Source of the DNA: Corynebacterium sp.
GTDB taxonomy: Bacteria > Actinomycetota > Actinomycetes > Mycobacteriales > Mycobacteriaceae
Direction of reading: 5' to 3'
Assembly (NCBI GenBank): GCA_030450335.1
Contig: JAKDIS010000005.1
Coordinates: 1 to 42,574 of the forward strand
DNA length: 42,574 bases
Made by a program: the position numbers and the translations under genes. Below the pieces are notes generated by a model. The model was not told the origin of the DNA, did not search any database, and worked only from the letters and a program-made list of their open reading frames with translations. Positions within the stretch are counted from its first letter, which is position 1, and each line of letters starts with the position of its first letter. Below are positions 9,325 to 17,874 of this stretch, one piece after another.

Positions 9325-10449
9325 ATGCAGCCCGATGTGATCTCCGCGATCGACGACCTCGACTCCACGCTCACCACCATCGAAAAGGTGCTCGACCTGG
9401 ACGAGATGGAGTCGCGTTCCCGCGAACTCGAGGACCAGGCCGCCGACCCCTCCCTGTGGGACGACCCCGACCACGCCCAGCAGATCACCAGCCAGCTCAG
9501 CCACGTGCAGGCCCGGTTGAAGAAGGTCCGTGGCCTGCGCGACCGGCTCAACGACCTGCCCGTGATGTACGAGATGGCCGAGGAGTCCGAGGGCGACGAG
9601 GCGGCCGAGGCCACTGAACTGGCCGACGGCGAACTCTCCGACCTGCGCGAGGAGATCGAGTCCCTCGAGGTCACCACCATGCTCTCCGGCGAGTACGACT
9701 CCCGTGAGGCCGTGGTGAACATCCGCTCCGCCGCCGGTGGTGTGGACGCCGCCGACTGGGCCGAGATGCTCATGCGCATGTACACCCGCTGGGCCGAGAA
9801 GTCCGGGCACAAGGTCGAGGTCTACGACATCTCCTACGCCGAGGAGGCCGGGATCAAGTCCGCCACCTTCGTGGTGCACGGCGACTACATGTACGGCACC
9901 CTGTCGGTGGAGCAGGGCACCCACCGCCTGGTGCGCATCAGCCCCTTCGACAACCAGGGTCGCCGCCAGACCTCCTTCGCCGAGGTCGAGGTGCTGCCCG
10001 TGGTGGAGACCTCCGACCACGTCGACATCGACGACAACGACGTGCGCGTGGACGTGTACCGCTCCTCCGGCCCCGGCGGGCAGTCGGTGAACACCACCGA
10101 CTCCGCGGTGCGGCTGACGCACATCCCCACCGGCATCGTGGTGACCTGCCAGAACGAGAAGTCGCAGATCCAGAACAAGGCCTCGGCCATGCGGGTGCTG
10201 GCGGCGAAGCTGCTGGAGCGCAAGCGCCAGGAGGAGGCCGCGGAGATGGACGCGCTGCGTGGCGACGGCTCGAATTCCTGGGGCAACCAGATGCGCTCCT
10301 ACGTGCTGCACCCGTACCAGATGGTCAAGGACCTGCGGACGAACTTCGAGGTCAACGACCCGTCCAAGGTGCTCGACGGCGGCATCGACGGCCTGCTGGA
10401 GGCCGGTATCCGCTGGCGTATGGCCGAGCAGCAGGGCGAGGGGAAGTAG
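9325..10449 (+). CDS. prfB: Peptide chain release factor 2
   Basis: A 374-residue class I release factor that reads UGA and UAA stops. The anticodon-like tripeptide SPF is in [16 protein letters not shown] near residues 210-225, and the catalytic GGQ is in [18 protein letters not shown] near 248. The reading frame is continuous, so the programmed +1 frameshift seen in many bacterial prfB genes is absent. The coding sequence begins without a visible ribosome binding site and is probably leaderless. A near-perfect 25-bp hairpin follows. Confidence 0.97.
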   Translation: MQPDVISAIDDLDSTLTTIEKVLDLDEMESRSRELEDQAADPSLWDDPDHAQQITSQLSHVQARLKKVRGLRDRLNDLPVMYEMAEESEGDEAAEATELADGELSDLREEIESLEVTTMLSGEYDSREAVVNIRSAAGGVDAADWAEMLMRMYTRWAEKSGHKVEVYDISYAEEAGIKSATFVVHGDYMYGTLSVEQGTHRLVRISPFDNQGRRQTSFAEVEVLPVVETSDHVDIDDNDVRVDVYRSSGPGGQSVNTTDSAVRLTHIPTGIVVTCQNEKSQIQNKASAMRVLAAKLLERKRQEEAAEMDALRGDGSNSWGNQMRSYVLHPYQMVKDLRTNFEVNDPSKVLDGGIDGLLEAGIRWRMAEQQGEGK

Positions 10450-10490
10450 CGCCTGCGGCTGGTGGGCGCGGCTGGTGGCTGTGGCTGGTG

Positions 10491-10562
10491 CATGTCATCT
10501 GACTCATGCCCCAGGTAGATTTCCGCCCGTTTTCCGCCCTGGGGCATGACTCAGATGACATG
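10491..10562. repeat. Long inverted repeat after prfB
   Basis: Two 25-base arms (10491-10515 and 10538-10562) are complementary except at one position, around a 22-base loop containing two CCGCC-type motifs. This is much stronger than needed for a terminator and has no U-tract. It may terminate prfB or be a palindromic element. Upstream at about 10456-10490, GGCTGGTG occurs three times. Confidence 0.75.
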
Positions 10563-10590
10563 TCCGCCGGCATGCGGCCTCATGTGGCAC

Positions 10591-10620
10591 CGGGGACATC
10601 CGGGGACACCTGGGGACACC
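10591..10620 (+). repeat. Tandem decamer repeat (3 units) upstream of galM
   Basis: Three adjacent 10-base units CGGGGACATC, CGGGGACACC and TGGGGACACC, followed by TGGGCCCCC. The period is exactly 10. It lies between the prfB hairpin and the galM promoter. Confidence 0.75.
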
Positions 10621-10686
10621 TGGGCCCCCGCTACGCACCCCCGGTATGCGGCTTATAGGAGGGTCCCTTTTTTGGCCCGGGTGTAT

Positions 10687-10692
10687 TAGTGT
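10687..10692 (+). promoter_or_regulatory. -10-like box of galM
   Basis: TAGTGT is 7 bases before the galM ATG at 10700. There is no ribosome binding site, so a leaderless transcript is likely. An out-of-frame ATG at 10696 overlaps. Confidence 0.45.
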
Positions 10693-10699
10693 CGGATGA

Positions 10700-11641
10700 A
10701 TGACGGCTGGCACGACAGGTGTAGGGATCGGCTCAGGCGAGAGCCGGGCGGTCCTCCGGTTGCGGGGCGGCGGGCTCTCGCAGTGGACCTGGCGGGGGAG
10801 GCGGATGCTCGAGGGGTACGGCGGCCCCGGGGAACCGGACACCCCACCCCTGTCGGCGAACCTCGTCCTCGCGCCGTGGCCGAACCGGACCCGCGACGGG
10901 GTCTACGACTTCGACGGGCGCCGTGAACTGGAGGTCACCGAACCCGACAAGAACACCGCCATCCACGGCTTCGTCTCCGACCTGGAGTGGACCGTGGCGG
11001 AGCGGCATCCCGACTCCGTCCGGCTCTCCGTCGAGCCGGGCCCGCAACCGGGGTGGCCGTGGCCGGTGCACCTGTCGGTGCTCTACCGGGTCGGGGAGGA
11101 CGGCCTGGAGGCGCACGCCACCCTTCGCAACGACGGTGACACCGACATGCCCGCGGCACTCGGGTTCCACCTCTACCCCTCGGCGCTCGGCGCCGACACG
11201 GACACCTGCTCGCTGCGTGTGCCGGCCCACCGTGTCCTGCCGCTCGACGGGCGGGGCCTGCCGGACGGTCCGCTGCAGGACGACAGGGACGTCCTGCCGG
11301 ACGCGGTGACGCCGCTGGCGGGGCACGTGCTGGACCACTGCCTGCGTATCGACGACGGTGCGCAGGACGTGCCGGACGGCGCGGGCGCGCGCGTCGTCCT
11401 GCACCGTCCCGACGGTGCGGGCGTGGCGCTGACGACGTCGCCGGAGCTGCACTGGATCCAGGTCTTCACGCCCGACGACTCCACCGGGCAGCCCTACCCG
11501 GGCCGCCCCGGTGGGCGGGCCGTGGCCGTGGAACCGATGACCGCACCGCCGGACGCGCTGAACTCCGGCACCGACCTCGTCCGCCTGCCGCCGGGGGAGG
11601 CCCTGACCTGCTCCTGGCGGCTGGACGTGCTCACCCCCTGA
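10700..11641 (+). CDS. galM: Aldose 1-epimerase (galactose mutarotase family)
   Basis: A 313-residue mutarotase-like protein converting beta- to alpha-galactose, the form used by galactokinase. Family features are LVLAPWPNRTRDGVYDFDG (substrate-binding Asn-Arg) near residues 54-74, IHGFV near 87-91 with the catalytic-type His, GFHLYP near 152, and VAVEPMTAPPDALN near 274 with the likely catalytic Glu. It heads the run galM - symporter - small membrane protein - galT - galK, all on the plus strand, which supports galactose as substrate. Start choice rests on the -10 box 7 bases upstream. Confidence 0.88.
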   Translation: MTAGTTGVGIGSGESRAVLRLRGGGLSQWTWRGRRMLEGYGGPGEPDTPPLSANLVLAPWPNRTRDGVYDFDGRRELEVTEPDKNTAIHGFVSDLEWTVAERHPDSVRLSVEPGPQPGWPWPVHLSVLYRVGEDGLEAHATLRNDGDTDMPAALGFHLYPSALGADTDTCSLRVPAHRVLPLDGRGLPDGPLQDDRDVLPDAVTPLAGHVLDHCLRIDDGAQDVPDGAGARVVLHRPDGAGVALTTSPELHWIQVFTPDDSTGQPYPGRPGGRAVAVEPMTAPPDALNSGTDLVRLPPGEALTCSWRLDVLTP

Positions 11642-11710
11642 ACGACCCTGAAACTGACGTTTCTCCACCCCGATCAGCCCGCCTGATCCCGACCAGAAAG
11701 CGACTCTCTC

Positions 11711-13363
11711 ATGGAGACCGCACCCAACGTCCTCCGGCTCGACGCGAGCTGGGTGGACTACGCGCTGGTGGCCCTGTTCTTCGTCTTCGTCCTCGGCATC
11801 GGCTGGGCCGCGAAGCGCAGGGTCTCCAGTTCCATCGACTTCTTCCTCTCCGGACGTGGACTGCCCGCCTGGGTCACCGGCCTGGCGTTCGTCGCGGCGA
11901 ACCTCGGCGCCGTCGAGATCATCGGCATGTCCGCCAACGGTCTCGAGTACGGCCTGCAGACCATGCACTACTTCTGGATCGGCGCCGTGCCGGCCATGGT
12001 CTTCCTCGGCATCGTGATGATGCCCTTCTACTACGGCTCGAAGGTCCGTTCGGTGCCGGAGTTCATGCGCCGCCGGTTCGGCAACGGGGCACACCTGGTC
12101 AACGCGATCTCCTTCGCCGTGGCGCAGCTGCTCATCGCCGGTGTGAACCTGGTGCTGCTGGCCAAGGTGGTCAACGCGCTGCTCGGCTGGCCGCTGTGGA
12201 TCACGCTGATCGCCGCGGCGCTGATCGTGCTGTCCTACATCACCCTCGGCGGGCTGTCGGCCTCGATCTACACCGAGGTGCTGCAGTTCTTCGTCATCGT
12301 CGCCGCGCTCGCCCCGCTGACCATCATCGGGTTGAACCGCGTCGGTGGCTGGGGTGCGCTGCGTGAGCAGGTGCAGGACTTCCAGAACCACGCGTGGCCG
12401 GCGCAGGAGCTGTCCGGGTTCAACAGCCCGGTGTTCTCCGTGATCGGCATCGTGCTGGGCCTGGGCTTCGTGCTGTCCTTCGGCTACTGGACCACGAACT
12501 TCGTGGAGGTGCAGCGGGCGATGGCGTCGGACTCGATCAGTGCGGCGCGCAAGACCCCGATCATCGGCTCCTTCGTGAAGCTGTTCATTCCGTTCATCGT
12601 GATCATCCCCGGCATGATCGCCGGCGTGGTGGTCTCCGCCTACGCCGAGGGCGGCGACGCCGAGCCGAACGACGCGATCCTCTACCTCATGCGCGACCTG
12701 CTTCCCACCGGACTGCTCGGCGTGGCCATCGCCGGCCTGCTGGCCTCGTTCATGGCCGGCATGGCGGCGAACATCTCCGCCTTCAACACCGTGTTCAGCT
12801 ACGACCTGTGGCAGACCTACGTGGTCAAGGAGCGCGAGGACGGCTACTACCTCAACGTGGGTCGTTGGGCGACCGTGGGTGCGACCGTGATCGCCGTGGG
12901 CACCGCGCTGATCGCGAACAACTTCGGCAACGTCATGGACTACCTGCAGACGTTGTTCGGCTTCTTCAACGCCCCGCTGTTCGCCACGTTCCTGCTCGGT
13001 ATGTTCTGGAAGCGCATGACCCCGCACGCCGGCTGGTCCGGCCTGGTCGCCGGTACCGCCGCGGCGATCATCTTCTGGTCGCTGTCGCTGGGCGCCGACC
13101 CGCTGGTGAACCTGCCCGGGCAGGGGACCGCGTTCGTCGCCGCCGGCCTGGCGTTCGCCGTGGACATCATCGTCTCCGTGGTCGTCACGTCCTTCACGAA
13201 GCCGAAGCCGGACAAGGAACTGGTCGGTTTCGTGAAGTCGGTGACCCCGAAGGCGATGCTGGAGGACCCGGTGGAGAAGACCCTGCCGTGGTACCGCCGC
13301 ACCGTGCCGCTGGGTGTGCTGGCGCTGGTGATCGCCGTGGTCCTCAACGTGATCTTCCACTGA
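11711..13363 (+). CDS. Sodium:solute symporter (SSS/SLC5 family), probable galactose transporter
   Basis: A 550-residue polytopic membrane protein with about 13-14 predicted hydrophobic segments, expected to import substrate with Na+. It shows the SSS core AAKRRVSSSIDFFLSGRGLP near residues 36-55 and the conserved loop GLLASFMAGMAANISAFNT near 342-360. Its place between galM and galT makes galactose (or a galactoside) the likely substrate (inference from operon). It starts 69 bases after galM, with AGAAAG about 13 bases upstream of the ATG. The next gene encodes a small two-helix protein that may be an accessory subunit. Confidence 0.88.
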   Translation: METAPNVLRLDASWVDYALVALFFVFVLGIGWAAKRRVSSSIDFFLSGRGLPAWVTGLAFVAANLGAVEIIGMSANGLEYGLQTMHYFWIGAVPAMVFLGIVMMPFYYGSKVRSVPEFMRRRFGNGAHLVNAISFAVAQLLIAGVNLVLLAKVVNALLGWPLWITLIAAALIVLSYITLGGLSASIYTEVLQFFVIVAALAPLTIIGLNRVGGWGALREQVQDFQNHAWPAQELSGFNSPVFSVIGIVLGLGFVLSFGYWTTNFVEVQRAMASDSISAARKTPIIGSFVKLFIPFIVIIPGMIAGVVVSAYAEGGDAEPNDAILYLMRDLLPTGLLGVAIAGLLASFMAGMAANISAFNTVFSYDLWQTYVVKEREDGYYLNVGRWATVGATVIAVGTALIANNFGNVMDYLQTLFGFFNAPLFATFLLGMFWKRMTPHAGWSGLVAGTAAAIIFWSLSLGADPLVNLPGQGTAFVAAGLAFAVDIIVSVVVTSFTKPKPDKELVGFVKSVTPKAMLEDPVEKTLPWYRRTVPLGVLALVIAVVLNVIFH

Positions 13364-13395
13364 CTTGTACTGACCTGAACTGAAAGGAGAACACC

Positions 13396-13725
13396 ATGTC
13401 CGCGAATACCACTGATACCGCCGGCGCCACTCCCATGACCGACCCCGCTGCACCGGCCACCCACCGGGCGGGGGCCTTCGACATCCGGACGGTCACCGCG
13501 GCCCTGCTGGGGATCTACGGCGTCGTCCTGCTGCTGGTCGCCGCCTTCATGGACCCCGGCGTGAACCCGGACACCGGCGAGGCGAAGTCGATGACGGACA
13601 ACGTCTGGGCCGGCATCGCCCTGATCGTCGTCGCCGGCGCCCTGGTCCTGTGGGCCCGGCTGAACCCCGTCGTCGTCGACGAGTCGCTCATCGACGAGGA
13701 CAAGCTCCCCGGGGCCGACGACTGA
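13396..13725 (+). CDS. Small two-helix membrane protein, possible SSS accessory subunit
   Basis: A 109-residue protein I do not recognise as a named family. Residues about 33-50 (VTAALLGIYGVVLLLVAAF) and 68-86 (WAGIALIVVAGALVLWARL) form two transmembrane helices, separated by a short polar loop with PGVNPDTGEAKSM. The N-terminus is Thr/Ala-rich and the C-terminus acidic. GAAAGGAGAACACC precedes the ATG. It sits 32 bases after an SSS symporter and overlaps galT by one base (TGATG), so it is an integral operon member. Small partners encoded with SSS carriers are known elsewhere (YjcH with ActP in E. coli; cg0952 with MctC in C. glutamicum, from memory), but sequence kinship is untested. Confidence 0.8.
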   Translation: MSANTTDTAGATPMTDPAAPATHRAGAFDIRTVTAALLGIYGVVLLLVAAFMDPGVNPDTGEAKSMTDNVWAGIALIVVAGALVLWARLNPVVVDESLIDEDKLPGADD

Positions 13726-14933
13726 TGACCGACCACCCCATGGCGATCACGCCCACCCACCTGGCCGACGGCCGCGAACTGATCTACTTCGACGACGACC
13801 CGGACGACCCGGACCTCCTCGCCGGACGCACCACCCGCGAACTCCACGACCCCCGGGACCTGCCCGGCTCGGTGACGGAGTCGGAGATGCGCCGCGACCC
13901 GTTCACCGGGCAGTGGGTCACCTACGCCGCGCACCGCAACAACCGCACGTTCATGCCCCCGGCGAACGAGAACCCGCTGGCCCCGACCACCCCGGGCAAC
14001 CTGCCGACGGAGATCCCGGCGGACGACTACGACGTGGTCGTCTTCGAGAACCGGTTCCCGTCGTTCTCCACGAGGATCGTGATGCCGGACGACCCGGCGG
14101 ACTACCCCTGGCACGTGGACGGTGAGGAGCTGGTCCCGCGGCGTCCGGCGGCCGCACGCTGCGAGGTCATCTGCTTCACCCCTGACTCCTCGCTGTCGTT
14201 CCGCGACCTGCCGCTGAGGCGCATCCGCACGGTCGTGGAGGCCTGGACCCACCGCACCGCAGCGTTGTCCCAGGTCGACGGGGTGCTGCAGGTCGCCCCC
14301 TTCGAGAACCGGGGCGAGGAGATCGGGGTCACGCTGCAGCACCCGCACGGGCAGATCTACAGCTACCCGTTCCTGCCGCCGCGCAGCCGCCAGATCCTGG
14401 AGCAGGCGCGCGCCCACCGCGCGGCCACCGGCGGCGACCTGTTCGACGACGTGCTCGCCGCGGAGCGTCGGGCCGGTACGCGGGTGATCGCCGACGCCGC
14501 GTCCACCGGCGGTTTCACCGTCTACGTGCCGGCCGCGGCGAAGTGGCCGGTGGAGGTGATGGTGGTGCCGGAGCGTCCCGTCGCCGACTTCACCGGGCTG
14601 ACCGAGCAGGAACGCGCCGCACTGCCGGGCGTGCTCAAGGCCCTGTACACCGCGGTGGACCGCTACTTCGAGGGCGTGGACCGTACCCCCTACATCGCCG
14701 CCTGGAACCAGGCGCCCGTGCAGTCCCGGCTGACCGGGGAGGACGAGTCGCTGCGTGGGGAGGGGCGCCTGCACCTGCAGCTGTTCTCCCTGATGCGCTC
14801 GCCGAACCGGATGAAGTACCTCGCCGGCTCGGAGTCCGCCTTCGGCGCGTGGATCAGTGACACCACCCCGGAGGCCGTCGCCGAGCGGCTGCGCGCGGTG
14901 TGGCCCGACGAGAAGGAGACCGGCTCATGGTGA
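13725..14933 (+). CDS. galT: Galactose-1-phosphate uridylyltransferase
   Basis: A 402-residue HIT-superfamily enzyme exchanging UMP between UDP-glucose and galactose-1-phosphate. The active-site motif LQHPHGQIYSYPF (His-Pro-His) lies near residues 203-215. N-terminal MRRDPFTGQWVTYAAHRNNR and PADDYDVVVFENRFPS are also typical. The start ATG overlaps the preceding stop (TGATG) and the last 7 bases overlap galK, so translation is coupled along the operon. Confidence 0.96.
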   Translation: MTDHPMAITPTHLADGRELIYFDDDPDDPDLLAGRTTRELHDPRDLPGSVTESEMRRDPFTGQWVTYAAHRNNRTFMPPANENPLAPTTPGNLPTEIPADDYDVVVFENRFPSFSTRIVMPDDPADYPWHVDGEELVPRRPAAARCEVICFTPDSSLSFRDLPLRRIRTVVEAWTHRTAALSQVDGVLQVAPFENRGEEIGVTLQHPHGQIYSYPFLPPRSRQILEQARAHRAATGGDLFDDVLAAERRAGTRVIADAASTGGFTVYVPAAAKWPVEVMVVPERPVADFTGLTEQERAALPGVLKALYTAVDRYFEGVDRTPYIAAWNQAPVQSRLTGEDESLRGEGRLHLQLFSLMRSPNRMKYLAGSESAFGAWISDTTPEAVAERLRAVWPDEKETGSW

Positions 14934-16237
14934 CACCGGACTGGTGGACCACCCGCGACGAGCAGCAGCTGGCCGACGACGCGCAGGCGCTGTTCAATCA
15001 GCACTTCGGTGACGGTACTTGCGAGGGTGTGTGGGCCGCGCCCGGGCGGGTGAACCTCATCGGCGAGCACGTCGACTACGCCGGCGGCATGTCCCTGCCC
15101 TTCGCGCTGCCGCAGAACACCGCCGCCGCGGTGGGACGCAGGACGGACGGGGTGCTGCGCCTGGTGTCGGTGGTGCCCGGCACCGAGGGCACGCAGGATG
15201 CGCCGAGCACCGAGATCGCCCTGGCCGACATCGGACCGGGTAACCCGGCCGGGTGGGCCGGTTACGCCGCCGGCGCGGTGTGGGCCGGACTGCAGGACGG
15301 GGTCATCCCCTCGTGCGAGGGCCTGGACATCGCCCTGGTCTCCGACGTCCCCCTGGGTGCCGGGCTGTCCAGCTCCGCGGCACTGGAGTGCTCCGTCGCC
15401 CTGGCGGCCTATGAATTAGCCACCGGCCACTCACCCGACAGCGCGGCGCTCGAGCGCCTGGTCACCGCGTGCATGCGCGCGGAGAACGAGGTCGTCGGCG
15501 CGTCCACCGGTGGGCTCGACCAGCGCAGTTCGCTCTACGGACGCTCGGGCATGGCCCTGGCCGTCGACTTCCTCGACGGCTCCGTCGAGCTGGTGCCCTG
15601 CGACCTGGCGGCGGCGGGCCTGGCGTTGCTGATCATGAACACCAATGCGGCGCACCAGCTCGCCGACGGCCAGTACGCCTCGCGCCGCGGCGTGATCGAC
15701 GCGGTCTCCGCCCACCTCGGCGTGGGCACTCTCGGCGAGATCCTGCAGGACGCCGCGGCGTCCTCCCGACTGCCGGACGAGGTGCGCGCCTGGTCGGCGA
15801 CGCCGCAGGCCCACGCGCTGCTCGGCGGGAGTGACGGCGGGGATACCGCGCAGCGCCGCGTCCGGCACGTCGTCGAGGAGATCCGGCGCACCCGCGACGA
15901 AGCGGTGCCGGCGCTGCGCGACGCCGGTGCGTCCGGAGAGATGGGTGGGCTCGGTGAGCTCGGTGAGCTGATGAACGCCAGCCATGCCAGCCTGCGCGAC
16001 CTCTACGAGGTCACCGTGCCTGAACTCGACGGCGCCCAGGAGGCAGCACTGGCCGCCGGGGCGCTCGGCGCGCGGATGACCGGTGGCGGCTTCGGCGGCA
16101 GTGTCATCGCCCTGGTTCACCGCGAGCAGGTCGAGGTCGTCGCCGAGGCGGTGGACGCCGCCGCCCGCGACCGAGGTTTCCCGGCGCCGACGTTCTTCGT
16201 GGCTGCACCGTCCGACGGGGCACGTCGGATCCGGTGA
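14927..16237 (+). CDS. galK: Galactokinase
   Basis: A 436-residue GHMP kinase phosphorylating galactose at C1. It carries the galactokinase signature GRVNLIGEHVDYAGG near residues 43-57, the ATP-binding motif VPLGAGLSSSAALE near 142, and the third GHMP motif MTGGGFGGSVIAL near 384. AGAAGGAG at 14911-14918 fixes the ATG at 14927, 7 bases inside galT; a GTG one codon later is an alternative. It is the last gene of the operon, and no galE is present nearby. A short stretch encoding GGLGELGEL arises from a 9-base tandem repeat. Confidence 0.96.
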   Translation: MVTPDWWTTRDEQQLADDAQALFNQHFGDGTCEGVWAAPGRVNLIGEHVDYAGGMSLPFALPQNTAAAVGRRTDGVLRLVSVVPGTEGTQDAPSTEIALADIGPGNPAGWAGYAAGAVWAGLQDGVIPSCEGLDIALVSDVPLGAGLSSSAALECSVALAAYELATGHSPDSAALERLVTACMRAENEVVGASTGGLDQRSSLYGRSGMALAVDFLDGSVELVPCDLAAAGLALLIMNTNAAHQLADGQYASRRGVIDAVSAHLGVGTLGEILQDAAASSRLPDEVRAWSATPQAHALLGGSDGGDTAQRRVRHVVEEIRRTRDEAVPALRDAGASGEMGGLGELGELMNASHASLRDLYEVTVPELDGAQEAALAAGALGARMTGGGFGGSVIALVHREQVEVVAEAVDAAARDRGFPAPTFFVAAPSDGARRIR

Positions 16238-16250
16238 TGTCGAACCCCTC

Positions 16251-16279
16251 TTGCCCGGTACGAGGGGCTGTGCCATGAT
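16251..16279 (+). promoter_or_regulatory. Promoter of the rtcB leader
   Basis: TTGCCC (16251-16256) and CATGAT (16274-16279) are separated by 17 bases. This would start RNA near 16286, giving a leader of about 265 bases before rtcB. Confidence 0.55.
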
Positions 16280-16283
16280 CGGG

Positions 16284-16550
16284 GTGCCCGGAGCGAGATG
16301 CTGCGGGCACGAACCAGTTCGAGTCAGCAGAAGTCAGAAGATTTTCCGGAGAGGGGAGCGGCCATGAAGGCGACGCATCGCGCACAGCATCAGTTTTGGC
16401 TGCTACCCGACCACCGCTGACTCCGACCCACATTTTCCCGGGCGGGGCATCGGTGCCCCCGTCCGGACGAGTTCCTCAGCGAACCCTCTTTCAAGTCTCT
16501 CGACGTGTGCCCGCCGATGCTGCCGCCCCTTTCACCAGAAAGGGACCACC
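16284..16550 (+). promoter_or_regulatory. rtcB 5' leader with hairpins, short repeat and uORF
   Basis: This gene-poor stretch carries a GTGCCCG/CGGGCAC hairpin (16284-16310) and a near-perfect tandem decamer (16322-16341, 9 of 10 bases identical). It also holds an 18-codon ORF (16364-16420) and a second hairpin GGGGCA-TCGG-TGCCCC (16444-16459), and ends with AGAAAGG before rtcB. The order hairpin, small ORF, hairpin, gene resembles an attenuation leader, but no control logic is proven. Confidence 0.5.
16364..16420 (+). CDS. Putative 18-residue leader peptide upstream of rtcB
   Basis: The ORF encodes MKATHRAQHQFWLLPDHR, with three His and one Trp. A strong ribosome binding site GGAGAGGGGAG (16348-16358) precedes the ATG by 5 bases. 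Such a good site in front of so short a frame suggests it is translated. It ends 130 bases before rtcB and is in a different frame. It could be a regulatory uORF or a chance ORF; no homologue is recognised. Confidence 0.45.
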   Translation: MKATHRAQHQFWLLPDHR

Positions 16551-17750
16551 ATGTCCAGTAGACACGTCGACACACCGGGAGTGACGCTCCAGGAGAACAA
16601 GCTCCTGAGCTTCGCCTCCGACGTCGACGACAACACGCTCGAGCAGGCGCGCCAGATCGCCGGGCTGCCCTTCATCTTCCCGCACGTCGCGCTGATGCCC
16701 GACGCCCACTTCGGCAAGGGATCCTCCGTCGGTACCGTCTTCGGCACCGAACGCGCCGTGATCCCCGCCGCCGTCGGCGTGGACATCGGCTGCGGGATGA
16801 TCGGTGTGCGCACCGCATTCACCGCCGACGACCTGGCAGGAAACGAACTCACCGACCTGCGCGACGCCATCGAGGGCGCCATCCCGCTGTCCCCCGGACG
16901 CTACAACGGCTGGGTGCTCGGCGGCACCGCCGAGGCACGCACCCGCGAACTCGCCGACCTCGCCGAGACCACCGGCGTGGACCTGGGGCACTCCAAGAAG
17001 TGGCGGCAGCAGCTGGGCTCCCTCGGCGGCGGCAACCACTTCATCGAGCTCTGCCTCGACGAGGAGGAGCGTGTGTGGATGTTCCTGCACTCCGGCTCGC
17101 GCGGGGTCGGCAACAAGATCGCGCAGAAGCACATCAAGACTGCGCAGCGGCTGATGCGGAAGTTCTGGGTGCAGCTGCCCGACGACGACCTCGCCTACCT
17201 CCCCGAAGGAACCCCCGAATTCGACTGCTACCTGCGTGAACTCGCCTGGGCGCAGCGCTTCGCCTGGCTGAACCGCGAGGAGATGATGGACCGCTTCTCC
17301 CGCCTGCTCGGAGAGTGGGTCGGCACACCCGTCGAGGAGACCGAGCGGATCAACTGCCACCACAACTACACTGTCAAGGAAGAGCACTACGGAAGGACGG
17401 TGTGGCTGACCCGCAAGGGTGCCGTGCGTGCGGACGAGGGTGTGAAGGCGCTGATCCCCGGGTCGATGGGCACGGCGTCCTACGTGGTCGAGGGACGCGG
17501 CTTCGCGCCGGGACTGCGCTCGGCGCCGCACGGCGCAGGACGTCGCTTCTCCCGCACGCAGGCGCGCAAGCGGTTCAGCGCCGACGACCTGGACGCCCGG
17601 ATGGACGGCATCGTCTACCGTCCGGGCGACGCCTTCGTCGACGAGATCCCCGACGCCTACAAGGACATCGACGTGGTCATGGCCGACGCCGAACCGCTGG
17701 TGCACGTGCTGCACAAGCTGCGCCAGGTGATGAACGTCAAGGGGACGTAG
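16551..17750 (+). CDS. rtcB: RNA-splicing ligase RtcB
   Basis: A 399-residue GTP- and Mn-dependent ligase joining 2',3'-cyclic phosphate (or 3'-phosphate) and 5'-OH RNA ends. Motifs are MPDAHFGKGSSVGTVF near 44, the metal-binding VGVDIGCGMIGVRT near 75-88, GGGNHFIELC near 159, HSGSRGVGNKIAQKHI near 180, NCHHNYTVKEEHYG near 266, and PHGAGRRFSRTQA near 325 with the guanylylated-type His. No rtcA cyclase, rtcR regulator or archease gene is adjacent. AGAAAGG lies 7 bases before the ATG. It is transcribed with a long leader holding a small ORF. The downstream gene putA converges across a palindromic element. Confidence 0.95.
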   Translation: MSSRHVDTPGVTLQENKLLSFASDVDDNTLEQARQIAGLPFIFPHVALMPDAHFGKGSSVGTVFGTERAVIPAAVGVDIGCGMIGVRTAFTADDLAGNELTDLRDAIEGAIPLSPGRYNGWVLGGTAEARTRELADLAETTGVDLGHSKKWRQQLGSLGGGNHFIELCLDEEERVWMFLHSGSRGVGNKIAQKHIKTAQRLMRKFWVQLPDDDLAYLPEGTPEFDCYLRELAWAQRFAWLNREEMMDRFSRLLGEWVGTPVEETERINCHHNYTVKEEHYGRTVWLTRKGAVRADEGVKALIPGSMGTASYVVEGRGFAPGLRSAPHGAGRRFSRTQARKRFSADDLDARMDGIVYRPGDAFVDEIPDAYKDIDVVMADAEPLVHVLHKLRQVMNVKGT

Positions 17751-17762
17751 GCGCACCCGTCA

Positions 17763-17826
17763 CGAAACCCCGAGCAATTGGTGGTTTCCGGGATGGAGAC
17801 CACCGATCGCTCGGGGTTCTGGGACA
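17763..17826 (+). repeat. Palindromic intergenic element, copy 3
   Basis: A diverged copy of the 4494 and 5743 elements. It has GAAACCCCGAGC on the left, GCTCGGGGTTCTGGGACA on the right and a GGTGGT/ACCACC inner arm. The outer arms carry compensating differences from copies 1 and 2 (GAGC/GCTC in place of the ACGC/GCGT-like bases), so the fold is conserved while the sequence changes. It lies between convergent rtcB and putA. Confidence 0.75.
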
Positions 17827-17874
17827 AGGGGGCCGGCGCTGCCGGCCCGGCCAGCAGCCCCCAGCCCTACATCA

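Noticed and set aside
9325..9420. Programmed frameshift in prfB
   Set aside because: The frame runs uninterrupted from start to stop; there is no internal in-frame UGA and no shift signal near codon 25.
10733..13453. 906-codon minus-strand frame opposite galM and the symporter
   Set aside because: It spans two real genes on the other strand, is extremely Arg/His/Glu/Gly-rich and shows no family motif.
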